A DNA stretch of 64,000 bases from Acidobacteriota bacterium (lineage in GTDB: Bacteria; Acidobacteriota; Aminicenantia; Aminicenantales; Saccharicenantaceae). Position 1 is the first letter of the stretch, and every line of letters begins with the position of its first letter. The DNA is taken from NCBI GenBank assembly GCA_033549365.1, contig JAWSUF010000004.1, positions 62,001 to 126,000 of the forward strand, given 5' to 3'. Positions 17,106-25,833 of this stretch are shown in pieces. The notes beneath the pieces were generated by a model that was not told the origin of the DNA, did no database searches, and was given only the letters and a program-made list of their open reading frames with translations. The translations under genes were made by a program, and so were the position numbers.

Positions 17106-17921
17106 ATGGCATATGTGAATGACGCCACCGGCAGCTTGGCCGTCAAGATCGTTTATTACGGTCCGGGACTGAGCGGCAAAACGACCAACCTCCGTTACAT
17201 CTATTTTAAACTCGATCCCGTTTACCGCGGCGAACTCATCTGTTTCGAAACGGAGAGCGACCGGACCTATTTCTTCGACCTCCTGCCCATCAAGGCCGGA
17301 CTGGTCGGCCGGTACAAAGTCCACTTCCACCTGATGACCGTCCCCGGCCAGGTGTTTTATGAAGCCTCGAGAAAAAGCGTTCTCAAAGGCGCCGACGGCA
17401 TCATCTTCGTCGCCGACTCCCAGAGTTCCCTCTTCGACGCCAACCTGGAGAACTTCGACGGCCTCCGGCGCAACTGTCTGGAACAGGGCATCGATCTCAA
17501 CGACATCCCCATGGTCTTCCAATACAACAAGCGGGACCTTCCCGGTCTGATTCCCGTGGAAACCCTGAACAACCTTCTCAATCCCCGCAGGCAGCCGTTT
17601 TTTGAGGCCTCCGCCCTGAACGGTGTCGGGGTTTTCGAGTCGCTCAAGGCCATCGCCCGTGCCTCCCTGCCTCTCATTCGGGAACGCACTCTCGAAGGCG
17701 AACAGGATGCAATAACGAAAAAGGACGCCGACACCGGTCTTCTCGATCCGGAACCGTCCGAGGACAGGAAGCCGGCCAAAAAGAAAGGTGAGGATATCGA
17801 GTTCGTACCACCCAAGAAAGCCCGGCCTTTCGATCTCAAGAAAATCAAAATCAAGTCCCAGAAGCAGATCGAAGACGAGCTGGATAAACTCTCCCAAGAG
17901 TTCACCACCCGGAAAAAATAA
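17106..17921 (+). CDS. MglA-like Ras-type GTPase with C-terminal extension
   Basis: 271 aa. The first 195 residues are a bacterial MglA GTPase: P-loop GPGLSGKTTN (K25), switch region TVPGQVFY at 78-85, ADSQSS, and base-specificity NKRD at 141-144. MglA proteins act as polarity switches for motility or envelope machinery and usually end near residue 195. Here about 75 extra residues, rich in Lys, Asp and Glu, follow and end in a short helix. No mglB is adjacent. It lies behind four glycosyltransferases, suggesting a link to surface polysaccharide (inference). Confidence 0.9.
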   Translation: MAYVNDATGSLAVKIVYYGPGLSGKTTNLRYIYFKLDPVYRGELICFETESDRTYFFDLLPIKAGLVGRYKVHFHLMTVPGQVFYEASRKSVLKGADGIIFVADSQSSLFDANLENFDGLRRNCLEQGIDLNDIPMVFQYNKRDLPGLIPVETLNNLLNPRRQPFFEASALNGVGVFESLKAIARASLPLIRERTLEGEQDAITKKDADTGLLDPEPSEDRKPAKKKGEDIEFVPPKKARPFDLKKIKIKSQKQIEDELDKLSQEFTTRKK

Positions 17922-17980
17922 TCCGATTTTCGCGCCGCCGTGACGAACGAGGCGTCCTTCCGCCGTCTTTTCTATGGACC

Positions 17981-19501
17981 ATGTTATTCCGTGTGGACAG
18001 CGCTTCTCTCCTGGGCATTGAAGCCTACCCCGTCGAGGTCGAAGTCGATATCGCTCTCGGCTTCCCCGGATTTGTCACGGTCGGGCTGCCCGACGCCGCG
18101 GTCCGCGAGAGCAAGGAGCGCGTCCGGGCGGCTCTCAAAAACTGCGGCTTTGATCTTCCCCCGCGCAAGGTGACGATCAACCTGGCCCCGGCCGATCGGC
18201 GGAAGGAGGGCTCGGCCTTCGATCTGCCCATCGCCCTCGGCTTCCTGGCCGATCTCGGCGTCGTCCCTGACGGGTCGCAGTCCGGACGCATCTTTATGGG
18301 CGAGCTGGCCATGGACGGCCGTCTCAAACCCGTTAAGGGCGTCCTGTCGGTGGCTCTGATGGCCCGGAAAAGGGGATACAGAGGGCTTGTCGTTCCGAAG
18401 AGCAATGAAAGGGAGGCGGCCCTCGTCCCGAAGATCGAAGTCTTCGGGCTCGAAACCCTGGGCCGGGTCGTGGCGCTTCTGAACGGAAGGGAGGACGTCC
18501 CGCCCTGTGATCTGAGTTTCGAAGAGCTGGCCGAGCCGCCCTGCTACGATGCCGATTTCCGGGATGTCCGGGGCCAGCATCACGTCAGACGGGCCATGGA
18601 ACTGGCGGCGGCCGGGGGCCACAACATCCTGATGATCGGGCCGCCGGGAGCCGGAAAGACCATGCTGGCCCGCCGCCTGCCGGGGATTCTCCCGCCCATG
18701 ACCTTCGAGGAGACGATCGAAGTCACTCAAGTCTACAGCGCCGCGGGTCTCCTTCCGAACGCGGGGGCCATGAGCGTGCGTCCGTTCCGGGCGCCGCACC
18801 ACACCGTCTCGCATGCCGGGCTCGTCGGCGGAGGCTCCGTGCCCCGGCCCGGGGAGATCAGCCTGGCCCACAACGGGATTCTCTTTCTTGACGAGATGCC
18901 GGAGTTCCGAAGAGGCGTTCTGGAGGACCTGAGGCAGCCTCTTGAGGACGGGCGGGTGTCGATCTGCCGTTCGGGGATGTCCGTCCTCTTTCCCTCGGCC
19001 TTCATGCTGGTCGCGGCCATGAACCCCTGTGAGGATGTCTTCCAGGACGGCGGGGGCGGAGAGGCCGACTGCACGGAGGCCCAGAGAAGGAAATACTATG
19101 CCCGCATCTCGCGGCCGCTTCTCGACAGGATCGACATCCAGGTCGAGGTGCCGCAGGTGAAGTACCGGGAGATTGTTTCGCGTCATGAACCGGAATCTTC
19201 GGAGAGAATCCGGGAGCGTGTCTGCCGGACCCGGGAGGTTCAGCTCCGGCGGTTTGCGGGGAAGGGGATTTTCGCGAACGCGCGGATGGGAACACGGGAT
19301 GTCCGGACATTCTGCGCCGTCGACAGGGAAGGGGAGAAGCTGCTTGAGGCCGCGGTTACGCAGATGGGCTTCAGTGCCCGGGCCTACGACCGCATCCTGA
19401 AGGTCGCCCGGACGATCGCCGACCTGGAGGGCGCGGAGAACATCGCGGCCGCTCATATCTCGGAGGCCATTCAATACCGGATGATGGACAGACGCGGATG
19501 A
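17981..19501 (+). CDS. YifB/ComM family Mg-chelatase-like AAA+ ATPase
   Basis: 506 aa. The N-terminal Lon-protease-like domain (LGIEAYPVEVEVDIALGFPGF) is followed by an AAA+ module with Walker A GPPGAGKTM (about residues 224-232) and Walker B ILFLDEMPEF. A C-terminal Mg-chelatase domain completes it. ComM, the characterised member, is a hexameric helicase that promotes branch migration in natural transformation. Length and domain order are standard. The stop overlaps an in-frame upstream ATG of the next gene. Confidence 0.93.
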   Translation: MLFRVDSASLLGIEAYPVEVEVDIALGFPGFVTVGLPDAAVRESKERVRAALKNCGFDLPPRKVTINLAPADRRKEGSAFDLPIALGFLADLGVVPDGSQSGRIFMGELAMDGRLKPVKGVLSVALMARKRGYRGLVVPKSNEREAALVPKIEVFGLETLGRVVALLNGREDVPPCDLSFEELAEPPCYDADFRDVRGQHHVRRAMELAAAGGHNILMIGPPGAGKTMLARRLPGILPPMTFEETIEVTQVYSAAGLLPNAGAMSVRPFRAPHHTVSHAGLVGGGSVPRPGEISLAHNGILFLDEMPEFRRGVLEDLRQPLEDGRVSICRSGMSVLFPSAFMLVAAMNPCEDVFQDGGGGEADCTEAQRRKYYARISRPLLDRIDIQVEVPQVKYREIVSRHEPESSERIRERVCRTREVQLRRFAGKGIFANARMGTRDVRTFCAVDREGEKLLEAAVTQMGFSARAYDRILKVARTIADLEGAENIAAAHISEAIQYRMMDRRG

Positions 19502-19532
19502 AATCCATATGTCGATCGAAGCCAAACTCAGT

Positions 19533-19538
19533 TATACT
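19533..19538 (+). promoter_or_regulatory. -10 element directly before the M20 gene
   Basis: TATACT ends 7 nt before ATG 19546, so transcription would begin at or next to the start codon (leaderless). The -35 is poor. Confidence 0.4.
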
Positions 19539-19545
19539 CATAGAC

Positions 19546-20847
19546 ATGAAAATCAATGAAGTGTTGTATTTGATTCTTGCCGTCTTGATCATCGCGAACG
19601 GACTGGGCGCCGAATCGCCCGCCCGCCGGTCGCTGGCCGACGCGCTCGAGGATCCCCGGGTTCAGGCCGCCCTGAGCCGTCTTGACGGGAATGCCGGAAA
19701 AATGGCGGCCGATCTGGCTGAAATCGGCGCCATTCCCTCGCCCTCGGGAAGCGAGCATGAGCGGGCTGCGGCCGTTGCCGCGATGATGAGAGAAATCGGC
19801 CTTTCCGATGTCCGGGTCGACGAAATCCCGAATGCCGTCGGCCGAATTCCCGGCCGGTCCGGCCGGACTCTGGTCTTCATCTCCACGCTCGACGATCTGG
19901 AAACGGTGGCCGAACATCAGCGCCGGGCCGGCGGGCCGCCGCGCGTGGAGGACGACCGGGTCATCGGTCCGGGCGTCAACACATCGTCCATCACCATCTC
20001 CATGCTTGCGGCGGCCGAGGCTTTCGTCAAGTCCGGCATCGAGCCGGAGCATGACCTGATTTTCGCGGCCGTCGCCCAGGAAGAGACCGGCCTGATGGGC
20101 ATGAGAAAGATCTACGCCGATACCCGGGACGGCGCTCTCGGATTCATCGATATTCTCGGCGACGGCCGATCGATCTCCTACGGGGCCATCGGCATCCATT
20201 GGTGGAAAGTCGCGGCCTCGGGACCGCCGGGGCACTCGCTGGGCGGAGGATTACCCAACGTCAACCAGGGGATCGGACGGGCGGTCGATCGGATCCTGTC
20301 GCTTCCCCATCCGGCCCGCGAGACGGCTTTGCGAACGGTGGTCAATGTGGGCATTCTGCGAAGCGGGGCGGTTTTCAACCACAAACCGGAAAACGGCTGG
20401 TTCTCGCTCGACATCCGTTCCCTGGACATGGGCGTGATCGCGGCCGTCGAAGAGACGGTGCGGGCCGTCCTCGACGAGGTCTCTGCGGAAACCGGGATTG
20501 CTTTTCAAATGGAGCCTTTTCAGCTGACCCCGGGCGGCCAGATTCCGGACGCCGTCAACTCACCGCTTGTTGAGACCGCGGTTGACGTCTCACGGCATCT
20601 GGGATACGAGCCCCGGCTCGGCAACGCCGGTTCCTCGAACATGAATATCGCGATCGGCGGCGGCACGCCGGCCATCGGACTCGGCGGATCGCGGGGAGGA
20701 CAACGGGGATTTCCGGACGAGTGGGCCGATATCCCGGCCATGGTCCGCTCGGCGAAACACGTCTTCCTTCTCGCCGCCGCTCTGGGCGGCGCCGCGAATC
20801 CCGGCCTTCCGAATGCCCGTTTTTCGTCGGGACGGCCGTCCCGATAG
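19546..20847 (+). CDS. Exported M20-family peptidase homologue lacking zinc ligands
   Basis: 433 aa from ATG 19546, which gives a normal signal peptide (residues 1-22). An in-frame ATG at 19498 overlaps the yifB stop and is an alternative start. The fold is M20/M28-like (PSGSEHE, dimerisation segment PPGHSLGG, C-terminal GGGTPAIGLGG). The metal-site positions are altered: HLD reads TLD (T104), the GD-D bridge reads GVNTSS (131-138), and the final HTPDEW reads GFPDEW (G368). The catalytic Glu pair (E169, E170) remains. It is probably not a classical zinc aminopeptidase. Confidence 0.82.
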   Translation: MKINEVLYLILAVLIIANGLGAESPARRSLADALEDPRVQAALSRLDGNAGKMAADLAEIGAIPSPSGSEHERAAAVAAMMREIGLSDVRVDEIPNAVGRIPGRSGRTLVFISTLDDLETVAEHQRRAGGPPRVEDDRVIGPGVNTSSITISMLAAAEAFVKSGIEPEHDLIFAAVAQEETGLMGMRKIYADTRDGALGFIDILGDGRSISYGAIGIHWWKVAASGPPGHSLGGGLPNVNQGIGRAVDRILSLPHPARETALRTVVNVGILRSGAVFNHKPENGWFSLDIRSLDMGVIAAVEETVRAVLDEVSAETGIAFQMEPFQLTPGGQIPDAVNSPLVETAVDVSRHLGYEPRLGNAGSSNMNIAIGGGTPAIGLGGSRGGQRGFPDEWADIPAMVRSAKHVFLLAAALGGAANPGLPNARFSSGRPSR

Positions 20848-20866
20848 AATCGGGCTCAGTCCGGAC

Positions 20867-21436
20867 TCAGGCGAAGCGGGTCAGAAGTTCCTCAAGCTCG
20901 GCCGCGACGCGCGGACCCATCGGGCGGCATTTTGCCCGGTCTTCTTCCTTGATGACGATGCACTCGCAGCGCAGGGGATATTCGCTTTTCCACCACTCCC
21001 AGAATTCCTTGGCGACGGCGGAACAGAGTTTCTTGGCCTCGCGGCGTTCCAGGGGCATTTTCCCGTCCGCCATTCCGACGGCCATTATGCCTCCGGTCAA
21101 AAATCCGCAGAGGTCTTTCTGGCCCAAGCCGCCTCCATACGCCGCGGAGGCCCAGACCGTCTTTTCGTCGAGTTCCAGGCGACGCAGCGCGACGAGGAGC
21201 ATGGCCTCGGCGCAGGAATAGCCGTGCCCGAAATAGCCGTCGATCTCCGAGGCCATGACCGACTTTTTCAGGCGTTCCCACTCCTCGGGGGAAAACAGTT
21301 CGGTGATGGGGATTTTCGGCTTGTCCTGCCCGGCGACGAGGGTTTGCGAAAAGACGGCGGGCGCCGCCGCCAGGCCGGATAACGTCCAAAGAAAATCCCG
21401 CCTTGAAAAATCCTTGATCTTTTTGTTGTTCATCAT
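20867..21436 (-). CDS. Tat-exported C_GCAxxG_C_C-type redox-like protein
   Basis: 189 aa. Twin-arginine signal (FSRRDFLWTLSGLAAAP). The mature part has the conserved-cysteine layout of the C_GCAxxG_C_C family: SCAEAM, then GGGLGQKDLCGFLTGGIMA, then RCEC and KCRP near the end. Such proteins are thought to bind a metal or redox cofactor, which fits Tat export of a folded protein. ATG 21436 is chosen because GGAG lies 6 nt upstream. Last gene of a leftward run, 15 nt after the M14 peptidase. Confidence 0.8.
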   Translation of the reverse strand: MMNNKKIKDFSRRDFLWTLSGLAAAPAVFSQTLVAGQDKPKIPITELFSPEEWERLKKSVMASEIDGYFGHGYSCAEAMLLVALRRLELDEKTVWASAAYGGGLGQKDLCGFLTGGIMAVGMADGKMPLERREAKKLCSAVAKEFWEWWKSEYPLRCECIVIKEEDRAKCRPMGPRVAAELEELLTRFA

Positions 21437-21451
21437 GATTGACTCCATCCC

Positions 21452-23212
21452 TTAACGTGTTGACTTGGACATCAAGGACACCTTTCGGGTGTCTGTTCCG
21501 CCTTTTTCGGAAACGGACCGGATGACGACTTCGGCCGGTTTTTTCCCCGTCGCCCGGACCATCCATTCCACCGTGACGGGTTCGGACCGGTTTCCGGGAA
21601 GGTGGCCGAGGTCGATCGCCTCGCTTCCCGCCGCAAGTTCAGCGCCGTTCAGGGCGATCACGGCTTTCACGGTTTTGGCCGTGCCGTTGTTGACGGCCTG
21701 TTGCGTGACGTTGGAGGGAAGGAAACCCTGGTTCTGGATGGACGCGGAGACCTTAAAATAGCCGGCCTCTCCCGGGGCGACCTTGACGTCCGTGATCCGG
21801 ACGAACGGCGACATGGCGATCAGATAGAGATTCCATTGGGTATGTTTTTCCAGAAGGTCGAAATAGAACGGATGAGGGAGGGTCATCAGGTTGGTGTATC
21901 TTTGGTATTCCGTGTCCCAGAGCTTGCTGATGAATCCCCCGATTTCGATCCGGCCCAGCTGAGGGTGGTCGTAAGGCTCCCAATCCACGAAGATCCGGCC
22001 GTCCATCTCGGTGTCGTTCCAGCGCAGTCTCTCGAGATCCGTCACCCGGCCGTCTTCGTCATCGTCACAGAAGTGATGAAGGGATCCCATTTCCGGCACC
22101 CAGCTGATCACGCCGAAGTGATAGTAGGCCCAATCCATCATCACACCCCAGATGGCGCCGTGGCGCGGCGGACCGCCCCGTCCGAAAACCTTGCGGACCG
22201 GCTGCTTGTTGATGAGTTCGCTGTACTTGTTTCCGAACATCTGGTAGACGGCCTCGTCTTCGGGAGGGAAGAATTCCTCTTCACCTGTTACGGGATTGAA
22301 GATGCGGTTGCTCGGCGGCCGGTAAAGGAAGTTTCCGGCCATGTGGTGGTTGACGACGCCCGTGATATTGGGGTGGGCGAGCAGGAAATCGGCCACGGCC
22401 CGGGTTTCCGGTTCGGAGAGGGGATAGAGTCCGCCCCGCGGCTGAAGATAGTCCTGCTGCCATTGGGCCGGCCAGTTGCGGTTGATGTCCAGTCCGCCGA
22501 CGCCGTCCTCGTTGAAGCGGCCGTCGCTGTCGTTGTCGATGCCTTCGCTGTAGACTCTCCACTCGCCTTTTTCATCCTCTTTGGCCCGCACCAGAAGGCG
22601 CGGATCATCGGGCGAGGTCTTCCAGGGCCCGGTCTCGTCTCTCACCCGCATCTGGGTGATGTGACCGTCTCCGTTCAGATCCTCGGGCGGATCTTCATCG
22701 AAGAGTCCGTCGCCGTCGTCGTCATAGGGACGGACGCTGCTCCGCATGCCGTCGGGCCTGGTGAGATAATGATCGGAGCCGTCCGGGTTGAGCTTGGGCA
22801 TGATATAAGTGGTGCGGGTGTTCACGATATGGGTGATTGCGGGATCTTTTCCGTACTGCCTGACCATGGTGTCGATCTGCTTGAGACAGACCTCTGCGCC
22901 CATGACTTCGGAGGCGTGCAGATTGCCGTCGATCCAGAAACCGGGTTTCTCGGCCGGCTTTCCGTTTTTTTGATGGGTGATTTCCAGGACGAGAAGATCT
23001 TTCCCCAGATAGCTCTTGCCGATCGTGTGGAGCCGCGCGATGTGGGGATAGGTTTTCACGACCCATTTCAAGTAGGCGACGACCTCGTCGTTGAGATGAT
23101 TGCGATGGAAATTGAGCTCGCCTGTCTCCGGTGGCGAATCGGCTCCGGCGGCGGCCGGGATTGAAACCAGCAAAGCCAGGATCACCGCGATAAGTTTGAC
23201 TTGGGTTGACAT
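21452..23212 (-). CDS. Exported M14 zinc carboxypeptidase with Ca-loop inserts
   Basis: 586 aa. Signal peptide at 1-23. The M14 domain has zinc ligands HASE (H99, E102) and a later His in VVNHHMAGN; substrate-binding NTRTTYIMPKLNPDG is also visible. Between them are inserted Asp-rich calcium-type loops: DDDGDG (164-169), DLNGDG (178-183) and DNDSDG (226-231), with another, DDDEDG, further on. A C-terminal beta domain follows. It should release C-terminal residues from peptides outside the cytoplasm. Start preceded by AAGGAGG; 21 nt after the metzincin gene. Confidence 0.9.
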   Translation of the reverse strand: MSTQVKLIAVILALLVSIPAAAGADSPPETGELNFHRNHLNDEVVAYLKWVVKTYPHIARLHTIGKSYLGKDLLVLEITHQKNGKPAEKPGFWIDGNLHASEVMGAEVCLKQIDTMVRQYGKDPAITHIVNTRTTYIMPKLNPDGSDHYLTRPDGMRSSVRPYDDDGDGLFDEDPPEDLNGDGHITQMRVRDETGPWKTSPDDPRLLVRAKEDEKGEWRVYSEGIDNDSDGRFNEDGVGGLDINRNWPAQWQQDYLQPRGGLYPLSEPETRAVADFLLAHPNITGVVNHHMAGNFLYRPPSNRIFNPVTGEEEFFPPEDEAVYQMFGNKYSELINKQPVRKVFGRGGPPRHGAIWGVMMDWAYYHFGVISWVPEMGSLHHFCDDDEDGRVTDLERLRWNDTEMDGRIFVDWEPYDHPQLGRIEIGGFISKLWDTEYQRYTNLMTLPHPFYFDLLEKHTQWNLYLIAMSPFVRITDVKVAPGEAGYFKVSASIQNQGFLPSNVTQQAVNNGTAKTVKAVIALNGAELAAGSEAIDLGHLPGNRSEPVTVEWMVRATGKKPAEVVIRSVSEKGGTDTRKVSLMSKSTR

Positions 23213-23233
23213 CCTTTTCCTCCTTGTCGTCCG

Positions 23234-25762
23234 TCAATTCCGTCCGGGATTTTCGTGTTCAAGATACTCGCGTATCCAGGTATCCCACGGCGAAAGCCAT
23301 CTCAGCCCCGGGTCTCCGATCGGGGCGCCGGGCGGCGCCGCAGGGAAGGCCGGCATCCGGAACGATTCCGCGGGCCTTTCAAGAAAACGTGTGATGTCAG
23401 CACTCACAAGCCTGAAGTGCGCCGTGTCGTCATCCGTGCCGTCTTTGCGTTTGAGACGGTCGCGCAGCCTCTCCAGCCGGTGTGAGACGATCGCGCGGAC
23501 CTGGGGCAGAGACGCCGTTGCGGCCAGAACCATCAGTCGATCGGCGATCACCCGTCCGGTTCCCCGGGCGATCTCCGCTTCATAGGCGTTTGAAGAACGG
23601 GTGTCGAAACCAACTTCGATCAGACGGTCGACGGCCTCGCCGAGTCCCGGGAGGTTGGGGTCGAGAGCTTTCTGGGAGACGAGCCGGGCCGCCCTCTCCG
23701 GATGAAGAATCATCGATACGGTCAGATCGGCGCTCACCAGGGCCGGCGCGAGAGGATCGAAAACCAGGCCGGTCGTCCGCGGGAAAAGCTCGCGATGACG
23801 TCCGAAACCGCTCGGCCGAGGCGGCAGCTTCTCGAGGATCGATGCGGGAAGAGCCAGTTCCGAGGGCCGGAGCGTGCCGAGGACGGCCTCGAGCGCCGCG
23901 TGCTGCCGGCCGGCCGAAACGGGCGTCTTCATCGGATCGCGGCCGTCACCCCGGATGGCATAGACATACTCGAGTCCTCCGAGCGCGGAGATGGCCGCTT
24001 CGGTCTGATAGCGATGGTGAAGGTAGAGCGGGACAAGCGCCTCTTCGATGAGCGCCAGCGGCCGACCGCGCCGTACGGCGTTTTCGCCGAAACGATCGAG
24101 CGCCGCCCGGCGGACCTTCATCATTCGAACGAGTCCTTCGGCCGCATCGACGCCGTTCGCCCAGGCGTCGACGCGGGGGTGAAGATCGACATCCTGGTTG
24201 CTCAGGTAAATCAAGTCGCGCTCCCGGGCCTGATCGATGAGATCGTCGAGCGCCTTGTCCTCGTCGACTCCGGGAGGAAAGTGCCGGTAACCCCAGGCGA
24301 CGGCGACTTTGTCCCACTCGCCGATGCCCTCGGAATAGGCGTCGGAGAGGTCGATCGTGCCGTCGTCGCGAAGTGTCACAAGCGGATGCGGATATTCCAT
24401 CACCGAAATGCGGCCGCGTGTGCTTTCGTAATAGTTGTGGCCGAAGCCGATGGCGTGTCCGACTTCATGGGCCGAGAGCTGGCGCAGTCGCGCCAGGGCC
24501 ATGGCCTCGAGTTCGGGCGGAGTTTCATCGCCTGTTATGTAGGGCGAAAGCAGCCCCTCGGCCATCAGGTAGGTCTGGCGGACGCGGAGCGAACAGATCG
24601 TGACATGTCCTTTGATGATTTCTCCGGTCCGGGGGTCGGTGACGCCTCCGCCGTAGCTCCAGCCGCGCGTCGAACGATGGACCCACTGAATCATGTTGTA
24701 TCGGACGTCGAGACTGTCGGCGTCCTCGGGCAACAGTTCCACCCGGAATGCGTTGCGGAAACCCGCCGCCTCGAAGGCCTGGTTCCACCAGGCCGCGCCT
24801 TCAATGAGGGCCGTTCGCATCGGTTCGGGAGCGCCGCGGTCCACGTAATAAATGATCGGCTTTACGGGATCGCTGATGTCCGCGGCCGGATCCTTCTTTT
24901 CGAGCCGGTGCCGGCGGATGAAGGACTGCGTGATCGGTTCGCCGAGCGGAACGGAGGCGTCCTCATAGCTTATGGCGCCGAAGCCGGACCGGGGGTCAAA
25001 GCGGCGCGGTTTGAAGCCGTCGTCGGGAAGCTCCACGAGCGAGTGGCGCTGCCGCACCGTCACCGCATCCGCCGATGGGGCCACGTAACCGAGGGCTCCC
25101 TTCTCGAAGCCTCCGCCGGCGCCGGTTGTGACGCCGTCGGCGACGAAGGTGAGCGTGACCTCCATCTCGGTGTTTTTCGGAAAGACCTTCGTCCGCGGCA
25201 TGTCCACGGCGCTTCGCGACCGGTCGAGCCGGAAGACGGCCGGGCGAAGCCGATGGACGACACCGTGGGCGTCGCGAAGGAGGAAGTCGGTGGCATCCAC
25301 CAGGACGCGCTCCCGGGTTTCGGCCGCGACACGGAATCCCCAAAGAATGGACGTCGCGAAGGAATCCTCCACGGCGCGCCGCGCATCCGCGTCGCCGTGG
25401 GCCGCCCGGAACCGCGTGTTCGGTTGAACCATCAGAATTTGGGGTCCCACGCGCCGGAACTTGACGAGCCGTGTTCCTCCGAGCTGTCCCCGGTCCAGGC
25501 CGATGTCGTTCGATCCGACTCCCGCGGACAGGGCGCTGATATAGAGAAGCTCGGTCTCAAGCTTCGGGATCTCAAGCCACAGTATGCCGGCCGTTTCATC
25601 CCAGTAGAGCGGGAAAAAACCGTCCCGTTTCACCATGCCGGCCGTCTTTTCCTCGATTTTGGGTACGGCCCATGCCGCGGTCGGCAATGACACTGCCGAT
25701 ATCACGGCAAAAACGGAAATGAGGATCAGTCCTCGGCTGAGTAAGGGGCGAGTTATGGCCAC
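23234..25762 (-). CDS. Exported zinc metalloprotease (metzincin, DUF5117/DUF4953 type)
   Basis: 842 aa with GTG start and AGGAGG 6 nt upstream. Signal peptide at 1-32. The N-terminal half is the DUF5117-like region (WLEIPKLETELLYISALSAG). The catalytic motif HEVGHAIGFGHN has zinc ligands H432, H436 and H442 with E433 as base, and a Met-turn SVMEYP follows. The C-terminal helical part belongs to the DUF4953 family. Probably a large periplasmic or surface protease feeding the M14 enzyme downstream. Confidence 0.9.
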   Translation of the reverse strand: MAITRPLLSRGLILISVFAVISAVSLPTAAWAVPKIEEKTAGMVKRDGFFPLYWDETAGILWLEIPKLETELLYISALSAGVGSNDIGLDRGQLGGTRLVKFRRVGPQILMVQPNTRFRAAHGDADARRAVEDSFATSILWGFRVAAETRERVLVDATDFLLRDAHGVVHRLRPAVFRLDRSRSAVDMPRTKVFPKNTEMEVTLTFVADGVTTGAGGGFEKGALGYVAPSADAVTVRQRHSLVELPDDGFKPRRFDPRSGFGAISYEDASVPLGEPITQSFIRRHRLEKKDPAADISDPVKPIIYYVDRGAPEPMRTALIEGAAWWNQAFEAAGFRNAFRVELLPEDADSLDVRYNMIQWVHRSTRGWSYGGGVTDPRTGEIIKGHVTICSLRVRQTYLMAEGLLSPYITGDETPPELEAMALARLRQLSAHEVGHAIGFGHNYYESTRGRISVMEYPHPLVTLRDDGTIDLSDAYSEGIGEWDKVAVAWGYRHFPPGVDEDKALDDLIDQARERDLIYLSNQDVDLHPRVDAWANGVDAAEGLVRMMKVRRAALDRFGENAVRRGRPLALIEEALVPLYLHHRYQTEAAISALGGLEYVYAIRGDGRDPMKTPVSAGRQHAALEAVLGTLRPSELALPASILEKLPPRPSGFGRHRELFPRTTGLVFDPLAPALVSADLTVSMILHPERAARLVSQKALDPNLPGLGEAVDRLIEVGFDTRSSNAYEAEIARGTGRVIADRLMVLAATASLPQVRAIVSHRLERLRDRLKRKDGTDDDTAHFRLVSADITRFLERPAESFRMPAFPAAPPGAPIGDPGLRWLSPWDTWIREYLEHENPGRN

Positions 25763-25803
25763 GGAAACCTCCTGACGGAATCGATTCGGATCGGACGTGA
25801 CGA

Positions 25804-25833
25804 AGGATAAACCATCGCTTAAAAAGATGTCAA
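25804..25833 (-). promoter_or_regulatory. Promoter of the protease operon
   Basis: Minus strand TTGACA (25833-25828), 18 nt, TATCCT (25809-25804). The -35 contains the TGA stop of the fucosidase gene. About 35 nt of leader precedes the metalloprotease start. Confidence 0.6.

Noticed and set aside
14990-17146. 718-codon leftward frame
   Set aside because: Antisense to two well-supported glycosyltransferases; a by-product of high GC codon use.
23702-25690. 662-codon rightward frame
   Set aside because: Antisense to the metzincin protease with its intact HExxHxxGFGHN site; no domain features.
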